Assembly: GCA_964563975.1 (NCBI GenBank)
Contig: CAZLZJ010000011.1
Location: 1-47,634, forward strand
Direction of reading: 5' to 3'
Length of the DNA: 47,634 nucleotides
Source of the DNA: JAAYJR01 sp964563975
GTDB lineage: Bacteria > Bacteroidota > Bacteroidia > Bacteroidales > Prolixibacteraceae
This document shows positions 18,613 to 27,530 of the stretch, in pieces. A program made the position numbers and the translations under genes. Numbering within the stretch: position 1 is the stretch's first letter; each line of letters opens with the position of its first letter. A model generated the notes under the pieces. That model saw nothing but the letters and a program-made list of their open reading frames with translations, was not told the DNA's origin and did no database searches.

Positions 18613-21321
18613 TTAAGTTATTACCGGTTCTTCCTCTTTAGTAATCTCTTTTCTGACTGACACAGTAGAATCTTCATTAAACCTGATCTTGAAATTTAAT
18701 TTTCTAAATACGGAAATCATTGGTTTATTATCTCGTGTAGTCTCTGCAACAAGAATTTTGATTCCTCTTGATTTTGCAATTTCTATACAGTAATTAGTGA
18801 TTATGAAACCTAACTCTTTTTTCTGCCATGCATCTGTAATTAAAATTGCATATTCCATGATCTCTACATCCGGATCAGCTATTAATCTGCCTACACCGAT
18901 TATTTTTTTCTTCCCTTCCTCTTCAATTTCTGCAACAATTGCAATTTCCCTGTCATAATCAATAAAGCAGAACTGAGAAGCTACTTCATGCGAATCATAA
19001 TAGAAATCATACCTGAAACGATGGTATATTGATTCTTTTGAGCAACTGTCCAAAAGCTCAAGCCATAAAGGTTCATCTTCGGGCTTAATAGGTCTTAGTG
19101 TTACGGTTGACCCGTCTTTTAACTTTGCTGTTCTGATAAGCCTTTCAGGATAAGGGCGAAGTATAAGGTGAGAGTAATCTTTTACATATTTTCCAAGTAC
19201 CTCCTCATCAACAACGATTCTTGCATCAAGAGCAATAACGTCGGTTGGTGAAACAATGAGCGGGTTTATATCCAGCTCTTTTATTTCCGGGTAGTCTGCA
19301 GCAAGGTATGACATTCTGATAAAAACTTCAACCAATTTGTCAATATTTTTTGGAGGAGCTCCACGATATCCCTGAAGCAAGGGATATATTTGCAGCGATT
19401 CAAGCATTTGTCTTGCCAATCGTTCGTTTAAAGGAGGAAATTCAAGACGTTTATCTTTGAATAATTCGGCAGTTGTTCCACCCATTCCTGCAAGCATTAC
19501 CGTACCAAATGTCGGATCCTTTTTAATACCAAGAATCAGCTCGACAGCATCTTTGGTATCTACCATCCGCTGTACCGTAACACCAAGTATCTTTGCATCA
19601 GGACGTTTTTCTGCAGCTGTTTTTACCATATTTCTAAAGCTGGCCCTTACCATCTCCTCATCTTTGACATTTAAAGCCACACCCCCGACGTCTGATTTAT
19701 GGGTAATATCAGGTGAGTATATTTTCAATACCACAGGATATCCTTTTTTAGCGGCTATTGCCACAGCTTCATCTTCGGTGGCGGCAGGGAAGGGATGGGT
19801 TGTATCGATGCCGTAATCATTGATAAGCATCTTTGAGTCATCCTCATTAAGTATTTTTGCTTTTGGAAATATTTCCTTGATATATTTTTCACGAAGCACA
19901 TCAGAATCATATTGAAATGAAACGGGTATCTCCTTTGGAGTTTCATAGAGCATTGTCTGGTTTTCAGCATATTGCGAAAGAGTCATAAATGCACCTATTG
20001 CCTGCTCCGGCGTTGGGTAGCTGGAAATTCCGGCCTGATTGAATACTTGTATACCCTCACGCATACTTGCACCACCCATCCATGCTGCCATGATAGTTTT
20101 GGAAGTTTTTGTTGACATTTTCACTATGGCTTCTGCCGTTTCTGTCGGTGCAGTCATTGCCTGAGGTGTCAGCAACACCAAAACAGCATCTACATTTTTA
20201 TCTTCCAGAACTATTTCGGTTGCTCTTGCAAATCTTTCAGGAGTAGCATCTCCCAGAACATCGATCGGATTACCGCGGGACCAGAAAGGAGGCAGGTAAT
20301 CATTCAGCTTTTGCATGGTTTCATCAGAAAGGGTTACAAGTTTGCCCCCCATTGAAATTAATGTATCGGTAGCCATAACACCCGGACCGCCGGCATTGGT
20401 TACAATTGCCAATCTGCTTCCTTTAGGTATTCTTTTCCGGCCAACAAGGTCAGTAAAATCGAACAGGTTCCCAAATTCATAAACCCTTGCAAGCCCTGCT
20501 CTGCGAAATACTGCATCATAAATCGAATCCTCAGAGGCAAGCGCACCCGTATGTGATGCTGCTGCAGCTGCAGATTCCGGGAAACGCCCGGATTTGTATA
20601 CAATAATCGGCTTTTCTCTTGAGAAAGCACGGGCAGCCGACATAAAGTTTCTGGCATATGATAATGATTCCACATAAAGAACAATAGACTTTGTAATGGG
20701 ATCTTGTCCGAAATAATCTATCAGATCTCCAAAATTTACGTCCATTGAGTTTCCGATAGATACGAAATAAGAAAAGCCTATACGCGCTTCATAAGCCCAG
20801 TCGAGAACAGAGGTACAAAGAGCTCCTGATTGTGAAATGAAAGCTACATGTCCTTTTTCCGGCATTCCGTTTGCAAAACTGGCATTCATACTTTGACCCG
20901 GTACCAATATACCTAAACAGTTCGGGCCAATGATCCTCATATCGGGAAATTTATCTTTTTCTGCTTTTACCTGTTCCTCGAGAGCCTTTCCTTCAGCACC
21001 TGCTTCTTTAAATCCTGCAGATATTATAATAATCCCGTGAATACCAACTTCTCCACATTCTCTGACTATTTGAGGAACAGTTTTTGCTGCGGTCATAATC
21101 ACAGCAAGATCAGGTACTTTGGGGAGACTTTTTACATCGGGATAACAAGGAATTCCAAAAACCGCTTCTCTTTTCGGATTAACCGGATAGACAACTCCGT
21201 TATAACCTCCACCCACAAGGTTCCGAAGAGTAATTCCTCCTACGCTGTCAGGCTTATTTGAAACCCCGATCAATGCAATCCTCTTGGGTTTAAAAATACT
21301 ATCTAATTTTTTTATGGCCAT
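18613..21321 (-). CDS. ADP-forming acyl-CoA synthetase (alpha-beta) fused to GNAT domain, Pat-like
   Basis: A 902-residue protein with the same order and length as PatZ/Pat lysine acetyltransferases: CoA-binding and ligase domains (about 1-460, ADP-forming acetyl-CoA synthetase alpha subunit type), an ATP-grasp beta-subunit domain (about 485-710), and a C-terminal GNAT domain (about 745-890). The alpha domain keeps the phosphorylatable His in SHTGALA at H257. The ATP-grasp part has intact VLKIYSPDITHKSDVGGV and ELDINPL segments. In the GNAT domain the acetyl-CoA loop reads QKKELGF, so the usual first Gly of Q/RxxGxG/A is Glu. It may therefore be an active ADP-forming acetyl-CoA synthetase, an acetyltransferase, or both. 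ATG at 21319-21321. Neighbours are acetyl-CoA synthetase, a carboxylate transporter and the sirtuin. Confidence 0.88.
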   Translation of the reverse strand: MAIKKLDSIFKPKRIALIGVSNKPDSVGGITLRNLVGGGYNGVVYPVNPKREAVFGIPCYPDVKSLPKVPDLAVIMTAAKTVPQIVRECGEVGIHGIIIISAGFKEAGAEGKALEEQVKAEKDKFPDMRIIGPNCLGILVPGQSMNASFANGMPEKGHVAFISQSGALCTSVLDWAYEARIGFSYFVSIGNSMDVNFGDLIDYFGQDPITKSIVLYVESLSYARNFMSAARAFSREKPIIVYKSGRFPESAAAAASHTGALASEDSIYDAVFRRAGLARVYEFGNLFDFTDLVGRKRIPKGSRLAIVTNAGGPGVMATDTLISMGGKLVTLSDETMQKLNDYLPPFWSRGNPIDVLGDATPERFARATEIVLEDKNVDAVLVLLTPQAMTAPTETAEAIVKMSTKTSKTIMAAWMGGASMREGIQVFNQAGISSYPTPEQAIGAFMTLSQYAENQTMLYETPKEIPVSFQYDSDVLREKYIKEIFPKAKILNEDDSKMLINDYGIDTTHPFPAATEDEAVAIAAKKGYPVVLKIYSPDITHKSDVGGVALNVKDEEMVRASFRNMVKTAAEKRPDAKILGVTVQRMVDTKDAVELILGIKKDPTFGTVMLAGMGGTTAELFKDKRLEFPPLNERLARQMLESLQIYPLLQGYRGAPPKNIDKLVEVFIRMSYLAADYPEIKELDINPLIVSPTDVIALDARIVVDEEVLGKYVKDYSHLILRPYPERLIRTAKLKDGSTVTLRPIKPEDEPLWLELLDSCSKESIYHRFRYDFYYDSHEVASQFCFIDYDREIAIVAEIEEEGKKKIIGVGRLIADPDVEIMEYAILITDAWQKKELGFIITNYCIEIAKSRGIKILVAETTRDNKPMISVFRKLNFKIRFNEDSTVSVRKEITKEEEPVIT

Positions 21322-21539
21322 TTGTTATGATATTTTAATTTGTTATGGTAGAATTTGAAGGTGCAAAAGTTCAAATAAAATGTTTAAAAACAACTATTAT
21401 TTCACCTGTTTGATAACATTAATTGAAAATATATACCCTCTGTTGCCCCAATAAAAGAACAAAATTGTATCAAATATTCAGTGGTTAATATTGAGGTAAC
21501 TGTATTTACCAAAAAACAAATTATGCAAAATATCAGACT

Positions 21540-22871
21540 CTATTTTTTTGGCGTTTTGGTCAATAATATCAGTATAGCTCCAGCCATACAGACAACGCCT
21601 GCAATAATAAACGGTGTAATCCAGGCAGTAGGTGTATCAGCATCCATGGCAGCATCTTTAAAAAGGCCTGCGATCTGAGGACCGGCAACGCCTGCTATCC
21701 CGTAACTGAAAAATACATAACCATAATTTTTGCCTACTGTTGAGTTACCAAAGAAGTCAGCAGTGGCAGCCGGGAAAAGTGCAAAATTACCACCAAAGTT
21801 AAATCCGATAATTGCTGCAGCTGCTACTAAGGTAACTGTGTGTGCTCCTAAATAATAGAGTAGAAACATTACTGCTCCCTGTGATAAACACATTAAAAAT
21901 ATTGAAAGTTTTCTCCCTGCTTTGTCTGATACCACTCCCCAGATTATTCTTCCAAGCCCGTTCATTATGGCATAAACAGCCATGGCTGTTCCGGCAACAG
22001 AACTTGCCCATTCGACAGTTGCTTTAAAATCGGAATTACCCCTGTTGAGTGAACCAAGTTTAGAAAATGTAAGTGCATCGATGCCAAAGAGGTTGATACA
22101 ATAAATAATCATCAATCCGGCAAGTGCGGAAAATACGAATGTCATAAACAGCATATAAAATTGAGGAGTTTTCAGCATCTCCTGAGAGTCAAAGTTTATT
22201 TGCCCGGTTGCCTTAACAGAATTTACAGCAGGTGGTTCATACCCTTTGGGAAGCCATTTTTTTGGAGGATCTTTCATTACAATACTTCCAAGAAGTATCA
22301 TTGCTGCAAATATTATCCCGTATAATACAAATACACTCCTCACACCATCAAGTCCCGGCAACTGTAAAGTATTAAGAAGTCCGCCCCACCAGGAACAGGC
22401 CCATTTAACCCAGATAGTTGCACCAAAACCAAATCCGGCAACAGCCAGTCCCGTAAGCATTCCTTTTCTGTCGGGAAACCATTTTACACCAACAGCGATT
22501 GGCACCACGTAAGCCAGTCCAATCCCGGCGCCTCCTACAATTCCGATAAAAATAAGCTGCATTGTAAAACTGCTTCCGAAAATTCCTGCCAGCACATATC
22601 CTGCACCTAAAGTGATGCCGCCTGCAATTGCAAGTTTGCGGGGTCCCAATGTGGCAAGTTTTCTTCCGGCCCAGATCATAACAAGAGCAAAAACAAATAA
22701 TCCGGCTGAAAAGATCCATGCAGCTTCACCGGCAGAAAAATTGTACACTCCATCCGGATCAGTAAGATGCGGGGTAAATACTGACCAGGCATAAATAGCT
22801 CCTAAGGCTAATTGTATAAGTATTGCACCTGCAACAACCAGCCATCTGTTCATAGTTTTTGTATTGTTCAT
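21540..22871 (-). CDS. OFA family MFS transporter (monocarboxylate/oxalate-formate type)
   Basis: A 443-residue transporter with twelve hydrophobic segments. The N-terminal half carries ALGAIYAWSVFTPHL and the loop VKWFPDRKGMLTGLAVAGFGFG, both typical of the oxalate/formate antiporter (OFA) family. Members move oxalate/formate, lactate or other short carboxylates. It lies 59 bases downstream of acetyl-CoA synthetase on the same strand, so uptake of acetate, lactate or a similar acid is the likely role. A 218-base spacer with no gene and no convincing promoter separates it from the synthetase/GNAT gene. ATG at 22869-22871. Confidence 0.85.
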   Translation of the reverse strand: MNNTKTMNRWLVVAGAILIQLALGAIYAWSVFTPHLTDPDGVYNFSAGEAAWIFSAGLFVFALVMIWAGRKLATLGPRKLAIAGGITLGAGYVLAGIFGSSFTMQLIFIGIVGGAGIGLAYVVPIAVGVKWFPDRKGMLTGLAVAGFGFGATIWVKWACSWWGGLLNTLQLPGLDGVRSVFVLYGIIFAAMILLGSIVMKDPPKKWLPKGYEPPAVNSVKATGQINFDSQEMLKTPQFYMLFMTFVFSALAGLMIIYCINLFGIDALTFSKLGSLNRGNSDFKATVEWASSVAGTAMAVYAIMNGLGRIIWGVVSDKAGRKLSIFLMCLSQGAVMFLLYYLGAHTVTLVAAAAIIGFNFGGNFALFPAATADFFGNSTVGKNYGYVFFSYGIAGVAGPQIAGLFKDAAMDADTPTAWITPFIIAGVVCMAGAILILLTKTPKK

Positions 22872-22930
22872 CCGTTTAAAATTTTTTATTTACCTGAACC
22901 CATTTAGAAGTGTTTTTGGATTAGTTTTGC

Positions 22931-24853
22931 TTAGCGTTTTACCGGCACTTTAGCACCACTGATGATCTCATCAACGATGCCCGGATCCAACAATGTGGAG
23001 GTATCTCCAAGGTTAGTGGCATCACCTTCGCCTATCTTTCTGAGTATTCTTCTCATAATTTTACCGGAGCGTGTTTTTGGCAGTCCGTTAACAATCTGAA
23101 TTTTATCAGGTTTGGCAATTGGCCCGATAAATTTATTAACAGTATCCCTGATTTCATTTTCAATATTTAACATGTCATTGTCCGACAAATCATCACAAAT
23201 TACATAGGCATAGATCCCGGCTCCCTTAATATCGTGAGGGTATCCTACCACTGCCGATTCGATTACCTTGGGATGCTGGTTGATTGCATCTTCTACTTCA
23301 GCAGTGCCGATTCTATGGCCGGAAACGTTGATTACATCATCTATTCTGCCAATTATTCTGTAATACCCCTCTTCATCCCGTTTGGCTCCATCGCCTGTCA
23401 GGTAGAGGTTCCTGAAAGATGAAAAGTAGGTCTGAAAACATCGTTTATGATCACCGTAAGTTGTTCTAAGCATTCCCGGCCATGGAAATTTTACACATAA
23501 AATTCCTTCTACACTATTGCCTTTAAGCTCATTTCCTTCATGGTCAACCAAAGCAAGCTGAATACCGGGCAGGGGCAGTGTTGCCAGTGATGGTTTGGTA
23601 GGTGTGATTCCGGCAAGCGGGGATATTAAGATTCCCCCTGTTTCTGTTTGCCACCATGTGTCAACAATAGGGCACCGCCCTTTGCCCACGACATCGTGAT
23701 ACCAACGCCATGCCTCTTCATTTATTGGTTCACCGACTGTTCCAAGTACTTTGATTGAAGATAGATCATGATTTGTAACCCATTGGTTTCCTTGTGCAAT
23801 AAGGGCACGAATAGCGGTGGGAGCGGTATAAAATTGTGTAACTTTATATTTATCGACAACATCCCAGAATCTTCCTGCATCGGGATATGTCGGTACCCCT
23901 TCAAACATAACTGAAGTAGCACCTGTCAAAAGCGGTCCGTAAACAATATATGTATGTCCGGTTACCCAGCCAATATCTGCCGTGCACCAAAATATATCGC
24001 CTTCACTGTACTGAAACACATTTTTAAATGTATATTCCGCAAAAACCATATAGCCTCCTATGGTATGAACCACTCCCTTGGGTTTACCTGTAGAACCTGA
24101 AGTATAAAGGATGAACAGTGTATCTTCCGAATCTGTCTCCACAGCTTTATTGTCGGTTCCCACTCCTTTTACAATGTCGTGCCACCACAGATCACGGCCT
24201 CCGGTCATTTTAACATCTATTTTTGCATGTTCCAGTACGATAACATTTTTTATGGACGGACAAGTATCTACAGCTTCATCAGCAATAGCTTTCATTGGTA
24301 TTGATTTTGTTCCCCTGAACCCCCCGTCAGAGGTGATCAGTATATTGCATTTGGCATCGTTAATTCTGTCAGCAAGGGCAGTTGCTGAAAAACCTGCAAA
24401 CACAATTGAGTGGATGGCACCGATCCGGGCACAGGCCAGCATCGAAATAACCAGCTCAGGAACCATAGGCAGATAAATCGCAACCCTGTCTCCCTTTTTA
24501 ACTCCAAGTTTTATTAATCCATTGGCAAATTGCCTGACTTTATCAAACAACTCACCATAAGTGAGCTTAATTTCTTTTTCTTTAGGATCATTGGGCTCCC
24601 AAATAATTGCAATCTGGTCTTTTCTCATGCACATATTTCGCTCGAAAATATTTTCGGTAATGTTTAATTTACCGTTTATAAACCATTTTACATCAGGCGC
24701 ACCATTTCCTTCAAACTTCCAATCAAGGACTCTGTCCCATTTTTTTCTCCAAAAATGACTTTCTGCTATTTTTCCCCAAAATTGATCAGGATCTGCAACA
24801 CTTTCCCGGTACTTTTGTAAGTACTCCGCAAGGCTGGTTATTTTATTTACCAT
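22931..24853 (-). CDS. acs: Acetyl-CoA synthetase, AMP-forming
   Basis: A 640-residue cytoplasmic enzyme making acetyl-CoA from acetate, ATP and CoA through acetyl-AMP. The ATP loop YTSGSTGKPKG is near residue 250. DTWWQTETGG near 400 contains the Trp that limits the pocket to acetate. The C-terminal PKTRSGKIMRR carries the catalytic Lys (K598) that protein acetyltransferases acetylate and sirtuins restore. Length matches Acs of other bacteria. It is the first gene of the minus-strand run acs, MFS transporter, synthetase/GNAT fusion, sirtuin. ATG at 24851-24853; divergent from the GH78 gene across about 310 bases. Confidence 0.95.
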   Translation of the reverse strand: MVNKITSLAEYLQKYRESVADPDQFWGKIAESHFWRKKWDRVLDWKFEGNGAPDVKWFINGKLNITENIFERNMCMRKDQIAIIWEPNDPKEKEIKLTYGELFDKVRQFANGLIKLGVKKGDRVAIYLPMVPELVISMLACARIGAIHSIVFAGFSATALADRINDAKCNILITSDGGFRGTKSIPMKAIADEAVDTCPSIKNVIVLEHAKIDVKMTGGRDLWWHDIVKGVGTDNKAVETDSEDTLFILYTSGSTGKPKGVVHTIGGYMVFAEYTFKNVFQYSEGDIFWCTADIGWVTGHTYIVYGPLLTGATSVMFEGVPTYPDAGRFWDVVDKYKVTQFYTAPTAIRALIAQGNQWVTNHDLSSIKVLGTVGEPINEEAWRWYHDVVGKGRCPIVDTWWQTETGGILISPLAGITPTKPSLATLPLPGIQLALVDHEGNELKGNSVEGILCVKFPWPGMLRTTYGDHKRCFQTYFSSFRNLYLTGDGAKRDEEGYYRIIGRIDDVINVSGHRIGTAEVEDAINQHPKVIESAVVGYPHDIKGAGIYAYVICDDLSDNDMLNIENEIRDTVNKFIGPIAKPDKIQIVNGLPKTRSGKIMRRILRKIGEGDATNLGDTSTLLDPGIVDEIISGAKVPVKR

Positions 24854-25036
24854 AACACAATAAATTTTAAATTACACAATATAATTCACAAATCGCAACC
24901 AAATTAATAAGAAAAATTTTCTTGAAAAAGTGAATTCAACATATTGTATAACACTTATTTAAATAAAATTTATGAACATATAAGTCAATAGTTAAAATTT
25001 TTGAAAAGGCAGAATATTCAAGGTAAATATTGCCGG

Positions 25037-25067
25037 TATGTTTGAAGGATTATACTATATTAGTATA
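25037..25067 (+). promoter_or_regulatory. Possible -7 box and start-site palindrome upstream of GH78 gene
   Basis: TATGTTTG at 25037-25044 fits the -7 consensus TAnnTTTG. Seven bases further on, about where transcription would begin, is a perfect 7-3-7 inverted repeat, TATACTA (25051-25057) and TAGTATA (25061-25067), placed like a repressor operator. It lies in the roughly 310-base divergent region between acs and the GH78 gene, which otherwise holds nothing I can identify. No good -33 box is visible. Confidence 0.3.
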
Positions 25068-25167
25068 AATCTTATATTTTAGTTGATTTATTTTAGGGTA
25101 AAATTGAAAAAGAGATATGCAGACAGATAATTTTATCAGAATTATCAATAAACCAGAAAAAAGAGTA

Positions 25168-27408
25168 ATGAATATGTTAAAAAACAGACTGAAAAGTTTA
25201 CTTCTGATATTTTTGTTGCCGGTTTCATCCAACGGAATAATATCCGGCAATTTAACCGAAAGGTATTCCGGCAAATATCCAGATGTACCTTACGGACTTA
25301 TGGTTGAATATATAAGAGAGCCTGAAAAAACCGGAATTAATGATAACAGCCCGGCATATAGCTGGATTGTACCGGATGCGGCAGTTTATCAAAAGGGATA
25401 TCAAATTCTTGTTTCATCAGACAAGTCAAATATTGACAGTGATATTGGGGATATATGGGACAGTAAGCAGGTTATGAATAATATCTCCGTGAATTTAAAA
25501 CATGGAGGAGAGCCTCTTAAACCAAATACGGATTACTATTGGAAGGTAAGGATATTTGACAGTGACAACAGGCTGTCAGGCTATTCGGAGGTGCAAAAAT
25601 TTTGTACCGGCTCTTTTGAAGGAACAGTCTCTTCAAAAAATTTTTTCCTGATAGAACGAATCTCTCCTTTCAGCTTTAAAAAGAACTCTGAAAGTAGCTA
25701 TTTTATTGATTTCGGGAAGGATGCTTTTGGAACAATTGAACTGCGTTATCAGGCAAAAAAACGGGAAATATTAACTTTTAGATTAGGTGAGAAATTATCT
25801 GACGGAAAGATTGACATAAATCCCGGTGGCTCAATCAGGTTTCAGGAGGTAACTCTTAATGTAACACCTGATAAACAAAACTATACATTAGCCCTGCCTC
25901 CTGATAGAAGAAATACGGAGGGTGATGCAATATTACTTCCTGATTCATTTGGAGTGGTCTTTCCTTTCAGATATTGTGAAATTGATAATGCTTCTGAAAA
26001 TATCAAATCTGAAGATATTAAACAAAAAGCCTTTTTTCATTATTTTGATTATGCCCAAAGTAGCTTTACCAGTTCTGATAAGATACTTGATCAGGTATGG
26101 GATATTTGTAAATATAGTATGAAAGCAACGTCATTTACAGGCCTTTATATAGATGGTGACAGGGAAAGGATACCCTATGAAGCTGATGCTTATATTAACC
26201 AGCTTGGTCATTATTGTACAGACCGGGAATATGCTATGGGCAGACAAACCATTGAATACTTTATGGATCATCCTACATGGCCGACAGAATGGTTATTGCA
26301 CACAATATTAATGGTTATAGAAGATTACAAATATACGGGAGATGCCAAACTGATTAAAGAGTATTATGAGATGCTGAAAAACAAAACTTTGAAGGAACTG
26401 GCACGGGAAGATGGATTGATCAGCACTCAAACCGGAAAAATTACCGGTGAGTTCATGAGCAAAATCGGATTTGCAGATACTACAAGAAGGTTGCGTGATA
26501 TTGTTGACTGGCCTCAGTCTCAAAAGGGAACAGGCTGGAACCTTGCTGACCCGAAGGGTGAAAGTGATGGCCATCAGATGTTGCCCGTAAATACAGTTGT
26601 AAATTGCTTTTTTTATGAGAATATGAAAATAATGGCTGAAGTTGCCGGGTTGCTTAATAAACCTGAAGATCTGGATGAATTTCACTATATGGCATCAAAA
26701 GTAAAAAAATCGATCAATGAAAAGCTGTTTGACCGGCAGAAAGGAGTATATATCGATGGAGAAGGGTCAGACCATTCGTCACTTCACTCTAATATGCTGC
26801 CTCTGGCATTTGATATTGTTCCTGAAAAATATAAAAATTCAGTGGTGGATTTTGTAAAATCAAGGGGCATGGCGTGCAGTGTTTATGGAGCCCAATTCCT
26901 CCTTGAAGGGCTCTATAAAGCAGGAGAAAGCCTTTATGCTCTTGATCTGATGAGGTCTGAAAGTGAAAGAAGCTGGTGGAATATGATAAAAACAGGATCT
27001 ACAATTACCATGGAGGCCTGGGATATGAAGTATAAGCCCAATTCTGACTGGAATCATGCCTGGGGTGCAGTGCCTGCAAATATAATTCCAAGATGGCTGT
27101 GGGGAATAAGGCCTTTGACTCCCGGGTTTGGCTTAGTTACTGTCAACCCGCAAATGGGTAACTTAGAGAACAGCTCAATTGTAGTACCAACAATAAGAGG
27201 AAAAATTGAAGGCAAATATGAGATGGTTGATAATAAGCATAAAAAATACTTTGTAAAACTGCCGGCCAATATGGCAGGTGAATTCATTACTGACTTTTTG
27301 CCACAAAGTGTGGTTACTCTGAATGGGGAAGAGGTTGACCTTTCACATGGGAGTATAAGGTTAAAAGCGGGATTAAACAATATCGAAATCCGTATCAAAA
27401 CATTTTGA
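25168..27408 (+). CDS. GH78-like alpha-L-rhamnosidase
   Basis: A secreted glycoside hydrolase of 746 residues from the ATG at 25168; another ATG at 25117 would add 17 residues before the signal peptide. The N-terminal hydrophobic segment (KSLLLIFLLPVSSNG) is a signal peptide. A beta-sandwich domain with the DIWDSKQV region follows, as in the rhamnosidase N-terminal domain. The (alpha/alpha)6 catalytic domain begins near residue 290 and carries DGDRERIPYEADAYINQLG, the GH78 region with the general acid Glu, and GSTITMEAWD with the likely base Glu. It ends in the small C-terminal beta domain. It would release L-rhamnose from glycans in the periplasm. No SusCD pair is adjacent, so it is not part of a classic utilisation locus. 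Confidence 0.88.
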   Translation: MNMLKNRLKSLLLIFLLPVSSNGIISGNLTERYSGKYPDVPYGLMVEYIREPEKTGINDNSPAYSWIVPDAAVYQKGYQILVSSDKSNIDSDIGDIWDSKQVMNNISVNLKHGGEPLKPNTDYYWKVRIFDSDNRLSGYSEVQKFCTGSFEGTVSSKNFFLIERISPFSFKKNSESSYFIDFGKDAFGTIELRYQAKKREILTFRLGEKLSDGKIDINPGGSIRFQEVTLNVTPDKQNYTLALPPDRRNTEGDAILLPDSFGVVFPFRYCEIDNASENIKSEDIKQKAFFHYFDYAQSSFTSSDKILDQVWDICKYSMKATSFTGLYIDGDRERIPYEADAYINQLGHYCTDREYAMGRQTIEYFMDHPTWPTEWLLHTILMVIEDYKYTGDAKLIKEYYEMLKNKTLKELAREDGLISTQTGKITGEFMSKIGFADTTRRLRDIVDWPQSQKGTGWNLADPKGESDGHQMLPVNTVVNCFFYENMKIMAEVAGLLNKPEDLDEFHYMASKVKKSINEKLFDRQKGVYIDGEGSDHSSLHSNMLPLAFDIVPEKYKNSVVDFVKSRGMACSVYGAQFLLEGLYKAGESLYALDLMRSESERSWWNMIKTGSTITMEAWDMKYKPNSDWNHAWGAVPANIIPRWLWGIRPLTPGFGLVTVNPQMGNLENSSIVVPTIRGKIEGKYEMVDNKHKKYFVKLPANMAGEFITDFLPQSVVTLNGEEVDLSHGSIRLKAGLNNIEIRIKTF

Positions 27409-27437
27409 TTGATAATTGTTGATTCTTTAAATTATAA

Positions 27438-27471
27438 AAGGCTTAGCTCCCTATCCTCGGATAAGCGCCTT
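27438..27471 (+). terminator. Imperfect hairpin between GH78 and TPR genes
   Basis: The pairs AAGGC/GCCTT (27438-27442 and 27467-27471), TTA/TAA and TCC/GGA form an 11-pair stem with two 2-base bulges and an 8-base loop, 30 bases after the GH78 stop. No T-run follows, so it may be a terminator or simply structured leader sequence of the next gene. Confidence 0.3.
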
Positions 27472-27530
27472 AATTAAAAATTGGTTTAGTTTTTGAGATA
27501 TAAGAAGATTTAGATATTATAAAAGCTGTT

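Noticed and set aside
22931..24853. Overlapping plus-strand frames inside acs, up to 121 codons.
   Set aside because: They are shadows of a highly conserved minus-strand coding region and show no domain or start signal of their own.
10367..27408. A rhamnose utilisation locus covering rhaB and the GH78 enzyme.
   Set aside because: The two genes are about 13 kb apart with unrelated genes on both strands between them, and rhaA, a rhamnulose-phosphate aldolase, a SusCD pair and a rhamnose regulator are not visible.
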